Shown: positions 8,624-16,661 of the stretch, one piece after another
Layout: each line of letters starts with the position of its first letter
Numbering within the stretch: the first letter of the stretch is position 1
Source: Candidatus Atribacteria bacterium
GTDB lineage: Bacteria; Atribacterota; JS1; SB-45; 34-128
NCBI GenBank assembly: GCA_003451675.1
Contig: DMCY01000092.1
Span: 1 to 24,464 of the forward strand
Reading direction: 5' to 3'
DNA length: 24,464 nucleotides
The notes under the pieces: generated by a model
Told to the model about the DNA's origin: nothing
Databases searched by the model: none
What the model saw: the letters and a program-made list of their open reading frames with translations, nothing else
Translations under genes and position numbers: made by a program

Positions 8624-8748
8624 ATCTTATCTCTCGGAAATGAATTCTCATTCCGCGGAAATTGGCACCAACGTAATGTCTTTGGTTATGACATTACAGG
8701 TTGCCGGGCTTCACAGGGTCCGTCCCTCCACCAACTCTTGATAAGAGT
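8624..8748 (-). ncRNA. SAM-I (S box) riboswitch aptamer
   Basis: The minus strand carries the S-box consensus: a P1 5' strand CTTATC with the following AAGAGTTGGTGGAGGGAC, then GAAGCCCGGCAACC, a P3 hairpin built on TAATGTC / GACATTA, the GGTGCCAATTTC segment, and the closing GAGAGATAAG that pairs back to P1. These are the conserved kink-turn and SAM-binding elements of the family. It precedes metK by about 80 bases with a terminator between, so SAM would switch transcription off. It appears complete although the gene it controls is broken. Confidence 0.96.
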
Positions 8749-8766
8749 TCAATATTTATTTTTTTC

Positions 8767-8795
8767 AAAATACCATAATTAAGGCAAATTGTCAA
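8767..8795 (-). promoter_or_regulatory. Sigma-70 promoter for the SAM riboswitch/metK transcript
   Basis: Minus strand: TTGACA (8790-8795, perfect -35), 17-base spacer, TATTTT (8767-8772), placed about 20 bases before the riboswitch P1. Spacing and -35 are optimal. Confidence 0.75.
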
Positions 8796-8941
8796 AAAAT
8801 TGATTATATAGTCTACACCTTTTTATTTCTCTTTGGCAATCTTTCCTCTATTGCTCATAGTATTCATCAAGAAAGAAAGTTACTATTATGACTATTCTTT
8901 TTTTCTCTAATCTTCCTCTAACTACCCCACTAAAGTTTACA

Positions 8942-10420
8942 CTAACAACAAATGCCATCCAATAAGACACGTGTGGCGATACAGTCATCTTCATTGTACT
9001 TGAGAATCCTTGTTTTTATGTTTACATCACCGGTTTCTACCCATCGATGATACCATTCAATAGATTCAGCGCCAGACGGACTTTCATCACGCCAGCGAAA
9101 TCCCAGATAGGAAGCTAAGGTTTTTATTGAGTAATCATTGGTCGGCCATTCTGTCTTTTTCTTAACTACATCATGGTAGAGATCTACTGCATACTCGGGA
9201 TTAAACATTTTTACTATATCGTCTTCGGACATTACATCCGGATATTTTCCTTGTAATTTTTTCCATTGTGTTTTTTCATAAGACGAATAATAGTAAATTA
9301 CACAGGGCATTGATTTTTGAATAAATTCCCAAGCTTGGCGAAAGGCAAGTTTTTCTTCCTGCTCATTTGGTTGGTCGGAGAAGAAAGCAACATATCGCTC
9401 GGTGTTAGTGTCTCGATTGCGGCGTTCTAAGAATCCATGCAGATAACAGATATCTCTCATCGGGTCTGTTTCAATATCGAAAAATAATTCAGTGGGGGCT
9501 TCTGGCAAAGTGATTTGATCTTTCAAATAGGGTTTAGAACCTCTTTTTGATAAAAGTATTGCTCTTTCTTGAAATTTTTGCAGGGTATCTCTACCCACTC
9601 TTGGGAAAATAGTCCTTTTCCCTTTTTGAAATTGGTTCAGATTAGCTTGAGCTAATTCAGCAACTGAACCTAAATAGCTACTCATAACATCTCTTGTTCT
9701 CCTCCCCAATTCCGGTATCAAGGTTAAATCATTAGCTTTTCTTAAACATTTGAGACAATAGGTTCTCCAGTGGCATAATTTGCAGTTCCCTGAATAAGCA
9801 GGCAATGTTTTTAGATCATGATTGGCTATTTTACTAACTGCTTCCAGGCAGTTTGTATATTTAGTCCACCAAGATTCTGGTTTTCGTGTGTTTTGGGGTG
9901 AATTTAAATCATACTCAATTTCCCGTCCATGAATATCCCAAATAAAGGGGTTTCTACCTGCCGATACATCGAGCCTTTCCAGGATGTCGGTATAGAGAGC
10001 AAGCTGGACTGCATAGTGGGGTTTTGGCTTACCTTCGGATAAATCACTTTCTCCCTCTAAACCAGATCCGCTTTTTATATCACCGCTGATGTATCCATTA
10101 CCATCTCTTCTTAAAAGATCGGGTTCGCCTATTAGGTTTCCTGCACCTATCCGACCACTATATATTAATTCTACGCCATTATAGATAGCTTCTTTGGTTC
10201 GTTTTTCTTTTTCAATTTTTGAGTAGGAGTGTAAATCTAAGAATGGTATCTGTAGGTTTTCTATTACTTGTTTTTCAAAATCAGTACCTTTTTCCCATAA
10301 TAATTTTACAAATACGCTGATGGGATCCCGTTTGGAATAATCTCCAAAAAGATCCAGGGTTAAACGGTGAGGACATTTGACATAATTATATAGCATATTT
10401 GCGGAGAGTTTATCTGGCAT
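8942..10420 (-). CDS. TM0106-family RecB-like / RNase H-like nuclease
   Basis: 492 residues with two nuclease-like modules. The N-terminal part (about 1-230) is a PD-(D/E)xK, Cas4/RecB-like fold: E99-P-D101, then D114-I-K116, and Q139 in the QLALYTD helix. Five cysteines (C16, and C213, C216, C222, C225 in the CKLCHWRTYCLKC cluster) suggest a 4Fe-4S cluster as in Cas4/AddB. The C-terminal part (about 308-492) is an RNase H-like exonuclease of the YprB/PF13482 type, with D315 and E317 in FFDIETD and D478/D479 in YNEDDC. It is complete and solitary; the cellular role of the family is not settled. It lies next to a toxin-antitoxin module but is separated by about 200 bases. The start is supported by an AGGAGA site. 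Confidence 0.87.
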   Translation of the reverse strand: MPDKLSANMLYNYVKCPHRLTLDLFGDYSKRDPISVFVKLLWEKGTDFEKQVIENLQIPFLDLHSYSKIEKEKRTKEAIYNGVELIYSGRIGAGNLIGEPDLLRRDGNGYISGDIKSGSGLEGESDLSEGKPKPHYAVQLALYTDILERLDVSAGRNPFIWDIHGREIEYDLNSPQNTRKPESWWTKYTNCLEAVSKIANHDLKTLPAYSGNCKLCHWRTYCLKCLRKANDLTLIPELGRRTRDVMSSYLGSVAELAQANLNQFQKGKRTIFPRVGRDTLQKFQERAILLSKRGSKPYLKDQITLPEAPTELFFDIETDPMRDICYLHGFLERRNRDTNTERYVAFFSDQPNEQEEKLAFRQAWEFIQKSMPCVIYYYSSYEKTQWKKLQGKYPDVMSEDDIVKMFNPEYAVDLYHDVVKKKTEWPTNDYSIKTLASYLGFRWRDESPSGAESIEWYHRWVETGDVNIKTRILKYNEDDCIATRVLLDGICC

Positions 10421-10509
10421 GGTATTTCTCCTAAAAATTAGGAAATAATATAAAATCGTTTAATCTATTTAATTAATCTAATATTAAAAATTAACTTATA
10501 ATAGTAATT

Positions 10510-10592
10510 TATTAAAAAATAATAATCTTCAAATTGTTTTCCATCATGAAAGTATAAAAATTTCAAGGATATATTCCTATTTTCTGAAAGAC
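10510..10592 (+). repeat. Degenerate direct repeat, left copy flanking the AbiE module
   Basis: About 83 bases that align in the same orientation with 12501-12581 across the AbiE operon. Shared blocks include TATTAAAA, ATAATAAT, ATCATGAAAG, TAAAAATT and a CCTATTTTCTGAAAGA / CTGTTTCCTAAAAGA block. I estimate roughly 65-70% identity by eye. A+T richness inflates this, but the shared blocks keep their order and spacing. Confidence 0.45.
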
Positions 10593-10627
10593 ATGAAATT
10601 TCTTATCAAAAAATCATATAAATTAGA

Positions 10628-11476
10628 TTAATTGTGTTTGAATATATATTTTCCTTCTAACCAATTAAAAATATTCGGAAGCTCGTCCCAAAATTGCTCA
10701 AAGGGTGGCAATGCTTGCAGTTGATAGCCGAGCATGTTTTCCCATTCACTTATAAGTTCGCCTTTTGTTGACGCATTACGAATAGACTCTAATGTCGGCA
10801 TAGAAACTCCTTTAAGTTCACATTTCTTTTCCAGTACGGATTTTATTAATTTTGGTTCGTCTTGAATATCTCGATGCCTAAACAGAAGTACGATATCATA
10901 TAAATCGCGAGGACGACCACGTTCTCCCATAGCGCGTAATTTTTCGGCAAAAATCTCTTCAAAAGCATAACATCTTGCCTGAGCCGGGGTAGGCAAAGAA
11001 TCGCTATATGGATGGGATATATCTCGTATTATCGTTGGACGGGCCATTTTCTCCGCACCACTAATATCTAACTTAATTCTAGCCGGAGTTCTAGCATTAC
11101 GAGGACCTCGATAATAAATACTTCCTTCGGTGTAAAGATATTTATCTGCATGTTTAAATATAGGAGGTTTAATAGAAAAATCAATACCAGACTCATCGTA
11201 AACGCGCTCAAGAACATGCTTGATAAGAGGTTCTATATCTTCGGGCTTATAGAGTCCACCTGGCATAACTGTAAAATCTAAATCCTCTGAAAAACGCCAT
11301 GTTTCAATGTAGCATTTTTTTAATGAGGTACCGCCTTTAAAAGCCCAGTGAGCACTCAATTCGGGGTCTGATCCAATACCCCACAAGACCCAGCCAATAA
11401 CGTAATCTTTTTCAATTATGTCTTCCCGTAAGCCCCAATCCGTAACAAGATTTTTTATTTCTTGGTGTATAATCAT
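10628..11476 (-). CDS. abiEii: AbiEii/AbiGii family nucleotidyltransferase toxin (type IV TA)
   Basis: 282 residues, matching the DUF1814/AbiEii nucleotidyltransferase toxins. Visible motifs are EKDY at 22-25, the FKGGTSL loop at 46-52, the acidic pair D65 and D67 in SEDLDF, and the basic region RPRDLYDIVLL near residue 188, another family motif. These toxins transfer nucleotides to essential cellular targets (tRNA in studied relatives) and block growth or phage infection. The start codon overlaps the antitoxin stop by 4 bases (ATGA), so the pair is one operon. It is full length with no visible damage. Confidence 0.9.
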   Translation of the reverse strand: MIIHQEIKNLVTDWGLREDIIEKDYVIGWVLWGIGSDPELSAHWAFKGGTSLKKCYIETWRFSEDLDFTVMPGGLYKPEDIEPLIKHVLERVYDESGIDFSIKPPIFKHADKYLYTEGSIYYRGPRNARTPARIKLDISGAEKMARPTIIRDISHPYSDSLPTPAQARCYAFEEIFAEKLRAMGERGRPRDLYDIVLLFRHRDIQDEPKLIKSVLEKKCELKGVSMPTLESIRNASTKGELISEWENMLGYQLQALPPFEQFWDELPNIFNWLEGKYIFKHN

Positions 11477-12276
11477 TTTTCCACCTTAGCGTTTACTCGT
11501 AAATTCCATCTTCGGTTAAAAGAACCTTTGGTCTTTATTGCTGGGTCAAGAACTGAATAGCCGGAGCTAATATTTTTATGGCATTCTTTTATAATTTCTG
11601 GCGCTTCAATGTTTGAAATTTCAAGAATATAACCGAGACGTTTATATACTGTGCGGTTCTTATTTTCTTTTATATAGTTTAACAACTCTATATCGTTACG
11701 ATATTCAGAACCAAAATAATTCCTCACAATATCAGATACATGACGAATGCCACCACCAACAGCAGGATCGTTCAAAACATCAACTATCGTCTTAGAAGGA
11801 TCAGAAACCTGCACTTTTACATTTTCAATCCATATACTTTTGGTATGATCAATTTTCTTTGTGCGAACTAATTTTAAAATGAATTCTGTCCCCTGAATAG
11901 TTATATTCTTTTTTCTGAACATGCGAGCTGTAAAAACAAATATGCTATTAAAAATCTGATCTGTAAATTCCCAATGTTCAGCTGCGCTCCAACCACCAAC
12001 ATAACAAGGAGCAAAGATTCTATTGGCTACAATCCAAGGATTCTCCCTATATTTCTGAGGACTTACTGTCCCCAGCGGTACTGAAATATACAACCCCCGC
12101 TTTACTCTGGCAAGCCATCCTCGACGGGCAAAGTATCCCAAATATAAACGTGTATCCTTAACGGATAATCCCATAATCTTTGAGGCATCTTTAATCGAAA
12201 ATAGATTCTTCCCGAAGCGATTAAGTAAATCTAATAATCTTCGGTTTTTTTCATTAATACCCAATTTCTTTTCCAT
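11473..12276 (-). CDS. abiEi: AbiEi family antitoxin/transcriptional autorepressor
   Basis: 267 residues. An N-terminal winged helix (about 8-65: SIKDASKIMGLSVKDTRLYL, then RRGWLARVKRGLYISVP) is followed by the AbiEi core with the WIVANRIF and YVGGWSAAEHW segments (about 81-104) and VSDPSKTIVDVL (about 157-168). In studied AbiE systems this protein neutralises the toxin without direct contact and represses its own promoter by binding inverted repeats. It is the first gene of the pair, ahead of abiEii. A sigma-70-like promoter and a small inverted repeat (GCTTTAT at 12292-12298, ATAAAGC at 12337-12343) lie just upstream. Confidence 0.88.
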   Translation of the reverse strand: MEKKLGINEKNRRLLDLLNRFGKNLFSIKDASKIMGLSVKDTRLYLGYFARRGWLARVKRGLYISVPLGTVSPQKYRENPWIVANRIFAPCYVGGWSAAEHWEFTDQIFNSIFVFTARMFRKKNITIQGTEFILKLVRTKKIDHTKSIWIENVKVQVSDPSKTIVDVLNDPAVGGGIRHVSDIVRNYFGSEYRNDIELLNYIKENKNRTVYKRLGYILEISNIEAPEIIKECHKNISSGYSVLDPAIKTKGSFNRRWNLRVNAKVEK

Positions 12277-12326
12277 TAGTATATCCTACATGCTTTATTA
12301 TAAACCTTATTTACAATACAACATAT

Positions 12327-12355
12327 ACAATATACCATAAAGCTTATTTTGTCAA
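12327..12355 (-). promoter_or_regulatory. Predicted promoter and operator of the abiE operon
   Basis: Minus strand: TTGACA (12350-12355), 17-base spacer, TATTGT (12327-12332); a TATATT at 15-base spacing is the alternative. A 7-bp inverted repeat (12292-12298 with 12337-12343) straddles the -10 and the likely transcription start, a plausible AbiEi site. The rest of the 12277-12591 gap holds a GC hairpin (CACATGGGC-AAG-CCCGTG region, 12478-12495), the right flanking repeat and A+T-rich sequence. Confidence 0.55.
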
Positions 12356-12500
12356 GACTTTTTTGAATTTTTTTGGATTTTGATATATTATATATGCTGA
12401 ATAGTTAATTTGATGAATAATTCGGTATATATAATATATCCTAAATATAGAGTGCAGTTTTACAAATAAGCAGATACACATGGGCAAGCCCGTGGGTATT

Positions 12501-12581
12501 TATTAAAACATAATAATTTCTCTAATTACTTTTATCATGAAAGCCTAAAAATTCAGGATGTGCTACTGTTTCCTAAAAGAT
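12501..12581 (+). repeat. Degenerate direct repeat, right copy flanking the AbiE module
   Basis: Counterpart of 10510-10592 in the same orientation. Together they bracket abiEi-abiEii (about 2 kb). This could be the scar of module acquisition, or two copies of a decayed interspersed element. The copy ends in a small hairpin (GCTACT / AGTAGC, about 12562-12587) that may end the transcript of the upstream DUF4872-like gene. Confidence 0.45.
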
Positions 12582-12591
12582 AGTAGCTTTA

Positions 12592-12996
12592 TTAAAAAGC
12601 TTTTACTTGACAAGTATTTAACAAAATACTCATTGCTCTTTTCTCTTTATCCGCTATTTCTACTAATATTTCAGAAGCCCTATTGATATATTGAATGTCT
12701 TTCTCGTCCCCTGCTTTTATAAACAATTTTGAAACTGCTCTCCACAGCCGGGCAATATCGACGAACATCTCATAGGATCCCTTTATCTCTTTTACTTTTA
12801 ATATCTGATAACTTTCTTTTAAGAAATCTCTATAAAGATTTCTAAACAGTGCACCACCTGTACCGGCTTTTTCCATTAACATTGCAGTTGTTTTAAAATC
12901 ACCTTCAACATCTTTACTTCGCTTAAACCATTTTATTATTTCTTTGCTGGTCTTTAAGATGCCCTTATAGCTAATATTTTGTATGGGAGGATTCAA
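12592..12996 (-). CDS. DUF4872-like protein, C-terminal domain only
   Basis: 134 residues, helical. The segment AGTGGALFRNLYRDFLKESYQI (44-65) and the later YEMFVDIARLWRAVSKLFIKA (about 75-95) resemble DUF4872, the C-terminal domain of proteins whose N-terminal half is a BtrH-type acyltransferase-like domain. Whole proteins of that type are about 330 residues. Here only the last third is present and DUF456 lies immediately upstream, so the N-terminal half is absent. There is no good ribosome binding site before the ATG, which favours a remnant. The family assignment is from memory of its motifs and is moderate. Confidence 0.5.
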   Translation of the reverse strand: MNPPIQNISYKGILKTSKEIIKWFKRSKDVEGDFKTTAMLMEKAGTGGALFRNLYRDFLKESYQILKVKEIKGSYEMFVDIARLWRAVSKLFIKAGDEKDIQYINRASEILVEIADKEKRAMSILLNTCQVKAF

Positions 12997-13003
12997 ATAA
13001 TTT

Positions 13004-13489
13004 TTAGACTTTAAAGAGGTAGATAAAAAAATAGAAAGCCATTACTACAGACAAAGATAGTTTGATAAAGACTGCTGTAATGCTTCCGATAAAAGTGACA
13101 ATGCCAGCTTTCAGGGCCATTGAATTTTCTTTGCCGGCAATAAGCTCTCCTACAATTGCACCAATAAATATACCTAAAATCATTCCGAAAGGAGGGAAGA
13201 AGATGATGCCGGCTATCATCCCTATTATTGCTCCCCAGATTCCGTATTTAGTAGTGCCGTATAATTTTGCTCCCAGTAGAGGGAGAAAATAATCTATCAG
13301 GGAGACTATAATGGTAAAGACAGCAAACCTGACTAAAAAACTTTTGCTAAAAACAGGTTCCTCTTTAGCAAATTGAAGCAATATAAGGGCAGCATAACTA
13401 AGAGGAGGCCCGGGAATTGCGGGAAAAATACAACCAATTACCCCTATAATAGTACAGATTACACCTAATAGAATTAAAATATATTCCAT
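13004..13489 (-). CDS. DUF456 family small integral membrane protein
   Basis: 161 residues, the typical DUF456 length. It has four to five membrane helices and the glycine/proline-rich repeats of the family: GCIFPAIPGPPLSY at 19-32, DYFLPLLGAK at 66-75, GIIFFPPFGMILGIFIGAIVGE about 94-115. The helix-glycine pattern of the second half suggests tight helix packing. No biochemical function is established for the family. It ends 7 bases before the DUF4872-like fragment on the same strand. Confidence 0.88.
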   Translation of the reverse strand: MEYILILLGVICTIIGVIGCIFPAIPGPPLSYAALILLQFAKEEPVFSKSFLVRFAVFTIIVSLIDYFLPLLGAKLYGTTKYGIWGAIIGMIAGIIFFPPFGMILGIFIGAIVGELIAGKENSMALKAGIVTFIGSITAVFIKLSLSVVMAFYFFIYLFKV

Positions 13490-13610
13490 AACGTTTGGCA
13501 GTCTCCTTCTTTTTTTTCTTTTCCCATTAGTTTATCATATTTTTTACCTAAGTAGCTATCTTAACGATTCGCCTATTTCTTAACCCACCTTTTTAAGCTT
13601 ATACCTACAC

Positions 13611-14369
13611 CTACAAAGATATGTTGGTAGACTTTTTAGCAACAATCATTATTTCTATCTCATCAAGATTAATTTTTTGTCGATTCCAACTACCTGCAGT
13701 TCCTCCCCAAATATTTACTACTTCGAACCCTGCCTGGCGAAAAAGCATAACCAGTTCTGTTGGCACATATCCACGCTCTTTTGTCCGAACACTTTTTTTA
13801 CCTTCAGGGGTATCCCAGTCCATCAGACAAGTTTCAGTCATTGTAAGCGGGTCAAAAATATCTTTTTCCACATCCTTTTGAGTGAACTGTCTAATCTTGG
13901 CAAATCCATTGAGTGCAGTTAAAATAAAGTAAGCACCAAGCTTAAGAGCAGCATGGACATTTCGAAGAATGTTCAGGTCGTGCTCAATAGCGTCATCATC
14001 CTTACACAATAAACTGAATGCACCTTCACATAGACAGAGGGTCGCATCAAACAATTTATCTGAAATAAATTGGGTTGCATCAGAATGTATCCAGTCTATC
14101 TTAACCTTTGCTTCTTGGGCTGTCTTCTTTGCTTCAGCCAGCATTCCCGAAGATATATCTACACCTGTAACTTGATACCCACGTCTGGCCAATTCAACAG
14201 CATGACGTCCAGTCCCGCAGCCCATATCTAAGATACTGCAACCTGGTGGAAGGTTTAGTTCATCAAGAATAAAATTAACTTCTTTCACAGTATTTTTTGT
14301 AAAGCAGTTTTCCATATATATAGGAGCATGGCCATCAAAGAACTTCTCCCATTCATTTCTTCTTGTCAT
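13611..14369 (-). CDS. Class I SAM-dependent methyltransferase
   Basis: 252 residues from the ATG at 14369, which I prefer to the longer open frame (to 14441) because a strong GGGAGG site lies nine bases before it and the homology starts there. Motif I is ILDMGCGTGRHA (46-57), with V-D-I-S at about 70-73 closing strand 2, then SDAT (motif II) and LCLCEGAFSLL (motif III region). The C-terminal part carries the GYVPTELVMLFRQAGFEVVNIWG substructure common in Methyltransf_25/11 proteins. The substrate is not recognisable. No gene neighbour gives a strong hint; upstream lies decayed sequence. Confidence 0.87.
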   Translation of the reverse strand: MTRRNEWEKFFDGHAPIYMENCFTKNTVKEVNFILDELNLPPGCSILDMGCGTGRHAVELARRGYQVTGVDISSGMLAEAKKTAQEAKVKIDWIHSDATQFISDKLFDATLCLCEGAFSLLCKDDDAIEHDLNILRNVHAALKLGAYFILTALNGFAKIRQFTQKDVEKDIFDPLTMTETCLMDWDTPEGKKSVRTKERGYVPTELVMLFRQAGFEVVNIWGGTAGSWNRQKINLDEIEIMIVAKKSTNISL

Positions 14370-15012
14370 TAATCTTTGCCTCCCTTTAAAAATCAAAAAT
14401 TGTACGGTTCTATTTTTTAAAATTAATAATTCCTTTTCCAAATTTTAGGATTTATTTTTTGTCAAATATGTAGAATTGATCCTCACTACTTGCTCATTAC
14501 GACGCCATAATCATAATTGCTTCACGCCAGGCAGCTAAAAAGATAATTGCTACTCCAAATCCTAACCCAATCCATTGTTCCAATATATGACAGGGTCAGT
14601 TGTCCTATGATAATGGCATTTCTTCCTATATCACTTACTTTTATTAATTATTCTCACCCGAAATTACAAACTCTTGCAATAAATATTGCAGCCTCGTTCT
14701 GATGGAAAATAACTTCTACTTTTGAAAAACCTCCCTCTAACAATAACTAACTTTGTGTTTTAATTGAGAAAGGAATATTTAGATGAAAAATATTTCTTTC
14801 AGATGCCTTTATATTTTTTATTTTATGGTTATATTCTAATAAAAATTGTTGTTCTTTCTTTAGTGAAACAACATAATCCCCTTCTATATACTTACCTTCA
14901 TTTTTCATTGATTTTCTTATCTTTTTATAGAGTTTACATTTCGTATCATAAATACTCTTAAGGGGTCTATAATTAAAAAAACATTTTCTAATGTGGCTTA
15001 AAGGGGCTGTCA
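14370..15012. other. Intergenic stretch with decayed coding traces
   Basis: No convincing complete gene. On the minus strand 14497-14585 encodes a short hydrophobic tail (ILEQWIGLGFGVAIIFLAA and on to a TAA), which looks like the last helix of a lost membrane protein. On the minus strand 14747-15013 is open for 88 codons but only from a TTG without a ribosome binding site. Its product is basic at the N-terminus and ends in a FHLNIPFSI segment. I do not recognise it; it may be the C-terminal fragment of an older gene cut by the IS110 insertion. Confidence 0.3.
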
Positions 15013-15029
15013 AAAGACAATGTCTTTGT

Positions 15030-15163
15030 GACTCGACCTGAACTGCCGGATGTTCCTCTGCCTCTTTCCTTAGTCTAATTCAGAAGATGCCTATAAAAAG
15101 TGGCTATTATAGACCGGATATCGGATAGGGGCAAGGTCATAAACCCATAAGGAGGGAAGAAAG
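15030..15163 (+). ncRNA. Candidate IS110 bridge RNA region
   Basis: In IS110-group elements the left non-coding end encodes a structured bridge RNA that pairs with target and donor DNA (established for IS621). Here the leader contains CTATAA / TTATAG (about 15093-15117), which can form a hairpin with a loop of about ten bases, followed by a CCG-GATAT-CGG hairpin (about 15115-15126), then the ribosome binding site GGAGGG before the transposase. I cannot assign guide loops, so this is a positional and structural inference. Confidence 0.4.
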
Positions 15164-16294
15164 ATGAAAAGACTATCCGGAGGAATCGATGTAGGAAGTG
15201 AATCTCACCACATAATAATCTTAGATGAGGAAGATAATTTTCTTTACAACCAGAAGGTAACTCATAAACTTAATGAATTTACCGAAAACATAAAACTATT
15301 TAGAAAGATAGAGAAAAAAGAAGGAGGAAAGATATCCTTCGCCTTGGAGGGGAAGAACGGCTATAGTAACCCACTTGATAAGATACTGCTTGACCAAGGA
15401 TTCACCCTCTACAATGTAGATAATTTAAAATTAAAAAGATTTAGAGAGGCCTTTGCCGGTGAATGGAGAGATGACGAAAGAGATTCTCTGATGCTCTCCA
15501 AGATGTTGAAATTAAAAGACTACATAAATAGTGAAAAGGAAAAGGTGTTTGTTAAGATAGAAAAACCTTCTCTTGTAACCGAAAGCCTCAAACTCCTCTC
15601 CCGCCACCAGCAGACTCTGATTAATGAGAAGGTAAGGCTTACTAATAGATTAAGAAAGAAATTACTGGAAGTATGTCCCCAAATATTAGAATTGGGTAAA
15701 GTAAAGAATAAAAAGATCATAGCTATTTTAGTCAAATATCCTGATTTTTCTAAATACAAAAGGATTACCCTTAAATCTTTATTAAAGATAAAGGGAATAG
15801 GAAAAATAGGAGCTCCTTTTCTACTTAAAAGGTTAAATAATATAGAGTATATGCCTGGTCTAACCGATATATACAAAACGATCATCTTGTCTTATGCTAA
15901 ACGTATCTTGGAACTACAAAAAGAGATTAAGGATATAGATAAAAAATTAGATGGGACAGGAGAAAAGAGTAAAGAGGTTAACCATTTAAAGACTATTCCC
16001 GGAGTTGCTACCAAGCTGGCCAGCAGGTTAATCGGAGAGATCGGAGATATTAATCGCTTCCCTTCTGAAAAACAGTTAGCTATCTACTGTGGAATAGCCT
16101 GCCTAGATAATAATTCAGGCAAGGTAACTAAAGCCAAAGCGGTGTATAAGGCCAATAAAATATGTAAACAAACTTTAATTACTATGGCCGGAGGTAGTAT
16201 CCGTCTTAGTTTTCAATGCAGGGCTTACTATCTAAAAAACGGGAGGAAGGGAAAAGCCATAATCATGCCCTTCGCTGCCTGGCCCGGCAAATGA
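15164..16294 (+). CDS. IS110-family transposase (DEDD recombinase), frameshifted near the C-terminus
   Basis: 376 residues in frame zero. The N-terminal RuvC-like DEDD domain shows GIDVGSESH with D9, E62 in FALEGKNGYS, and acidic residues in WRDDERDS (101-108). The C-terminal Transposase_20 domain shows LKTIPGVATKLASRLIGEIG, then YCGIACLDNNSGK with the serine expected to act as nucleophile, and the KANKICKQTLITMAGGSIR helix. After RAYYLKN the frame ends in an unrelated tail at 16294. The expected ending (REEGKSHNHALRCLARQMIKV and on) continues in the -1 frame to a TAG at 16366-16368. The switch point is CTA AAA AAC (16232-16240), a correctly phased A_AAA_AAC slippery heptamer. This is either a one-base loss in the A run or a programmed shift. 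The ribosome binding site GGAGGGAAG is strong. Confidence 0.88.
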   Translation: MKRLSGGIDVGSESHHIIILDEEDNFLYNQKVTHKLNEFTENIKLFRKIEKKEGGKISFALEGKNGYSNPLDKILLDQGFTLYNVDNLKLKRFREAFAGEWRDDERDSLMLSKMLKLKDYINSEKEKVFVKIEKPSLVTESLKLLSRHQQTLINEKVRLTNRLRKKLLEVCPQILELGKVKNKKIIAILVKYPDFSKYKRITLKSLLKIKGIGKIGAPFLLKRLNNIEYMPGLTDIYKTIILSYAKRILELQKEIKDIDKKLDGTGEKSKEVNHLKTIPGVATKLASRLIGEIGDINRFPSEKQLAIYCGIACLDNNSGKVTKAKAVYKANKICKQTLITMAGGSIRLSFQCRAYYLKNGRKGKAIIMPFAAWPGK

Positions 16295-16406
16295 TTAAAG
16301 TAATCCATAAAATGTTAACTGAAGATAGAGACTATATTATCAGGAAAGAGTTAAGGAAGGTTGCATAGAAAAGTTTAAAATTATCTTGATTTTTCAGATG
16401 GGAAGT

Positions 16407-16591
16407 TCAGGTCTTGAAATATCACTTTTATATCTTCCCCCAGTTTTTTTAATATCAAGAAAGATTATTTTTATAGTATTTCTTCTGGAGATAATGTAAT
16501 AAATTACTCCTGAAAATTGTATCCTTAATGGCCTGGCCATGCTGCAAAGATAATATAGCTTTTGTTATATTTCAAGACCTGACCCCGTTAT
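16407..16591 (+). repeat. Dispersed ~184-bp inverted-terminal element, copy R1
   Basis: Terminal inverted repeats of 15 bp are perfect (TCAGGTCTTGAAATA at 16407-16421; reverse complement at 16568-16582), with an outer GGGG-like extension. An internal perfect palindrome ATGGCCTGGCCAT lies at 16528-16540. It is non-coding. Near-identical copies occur at 18139-18327 and 20679-20862 in the same orientation. MITE-like. Confidence 0.9.
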
Positions 16592-16661
16592 ACACTTCTA
16601 CCGTCTTCATTATATGAAGTAATTTCATTTACCACTTTTTAATATGATTCTCTGTAATAAT

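Larger units (their letters stand above)
15013..16385 (+). mobile_element. IS110-family insertion sequence
   Basis: The transposase gene (15164-16368 including its shifted end) is preceded by about 150 bases of structured non-coding sequence and followed by a very short right end, the usual IS110-group layout. A perfect 7-bp hairpin (AAAGACA-A-TGTCTTT, 15013-15027) lies near the presumed left end. IS110 elements lack terminal inverted repeats, so both boundaries are estimates. Confidence 0.65.

Noticed and set aside
8522..8782. Open frame on the plus strand across the metK leader
   Set aside because: It is antisense to a strong SAM-I riboswitch and terminator; its sequence is explained by those structures.
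13062..13292. Plus-strand open frame opposite DUF456, and similar plus-strand frames opposite dctM, tnaA, ridA and the oxidoreductase
   Set aside because: They are antisense shadows of well-supported genes with no ribosome binding sites or recognisable motifs.
14370..14441. Longer N-terminus for the methyltransferase
   Set aside because: The GGGAGG site nine bases before the ATG at 14369 and the start of homology favour the shorter form.
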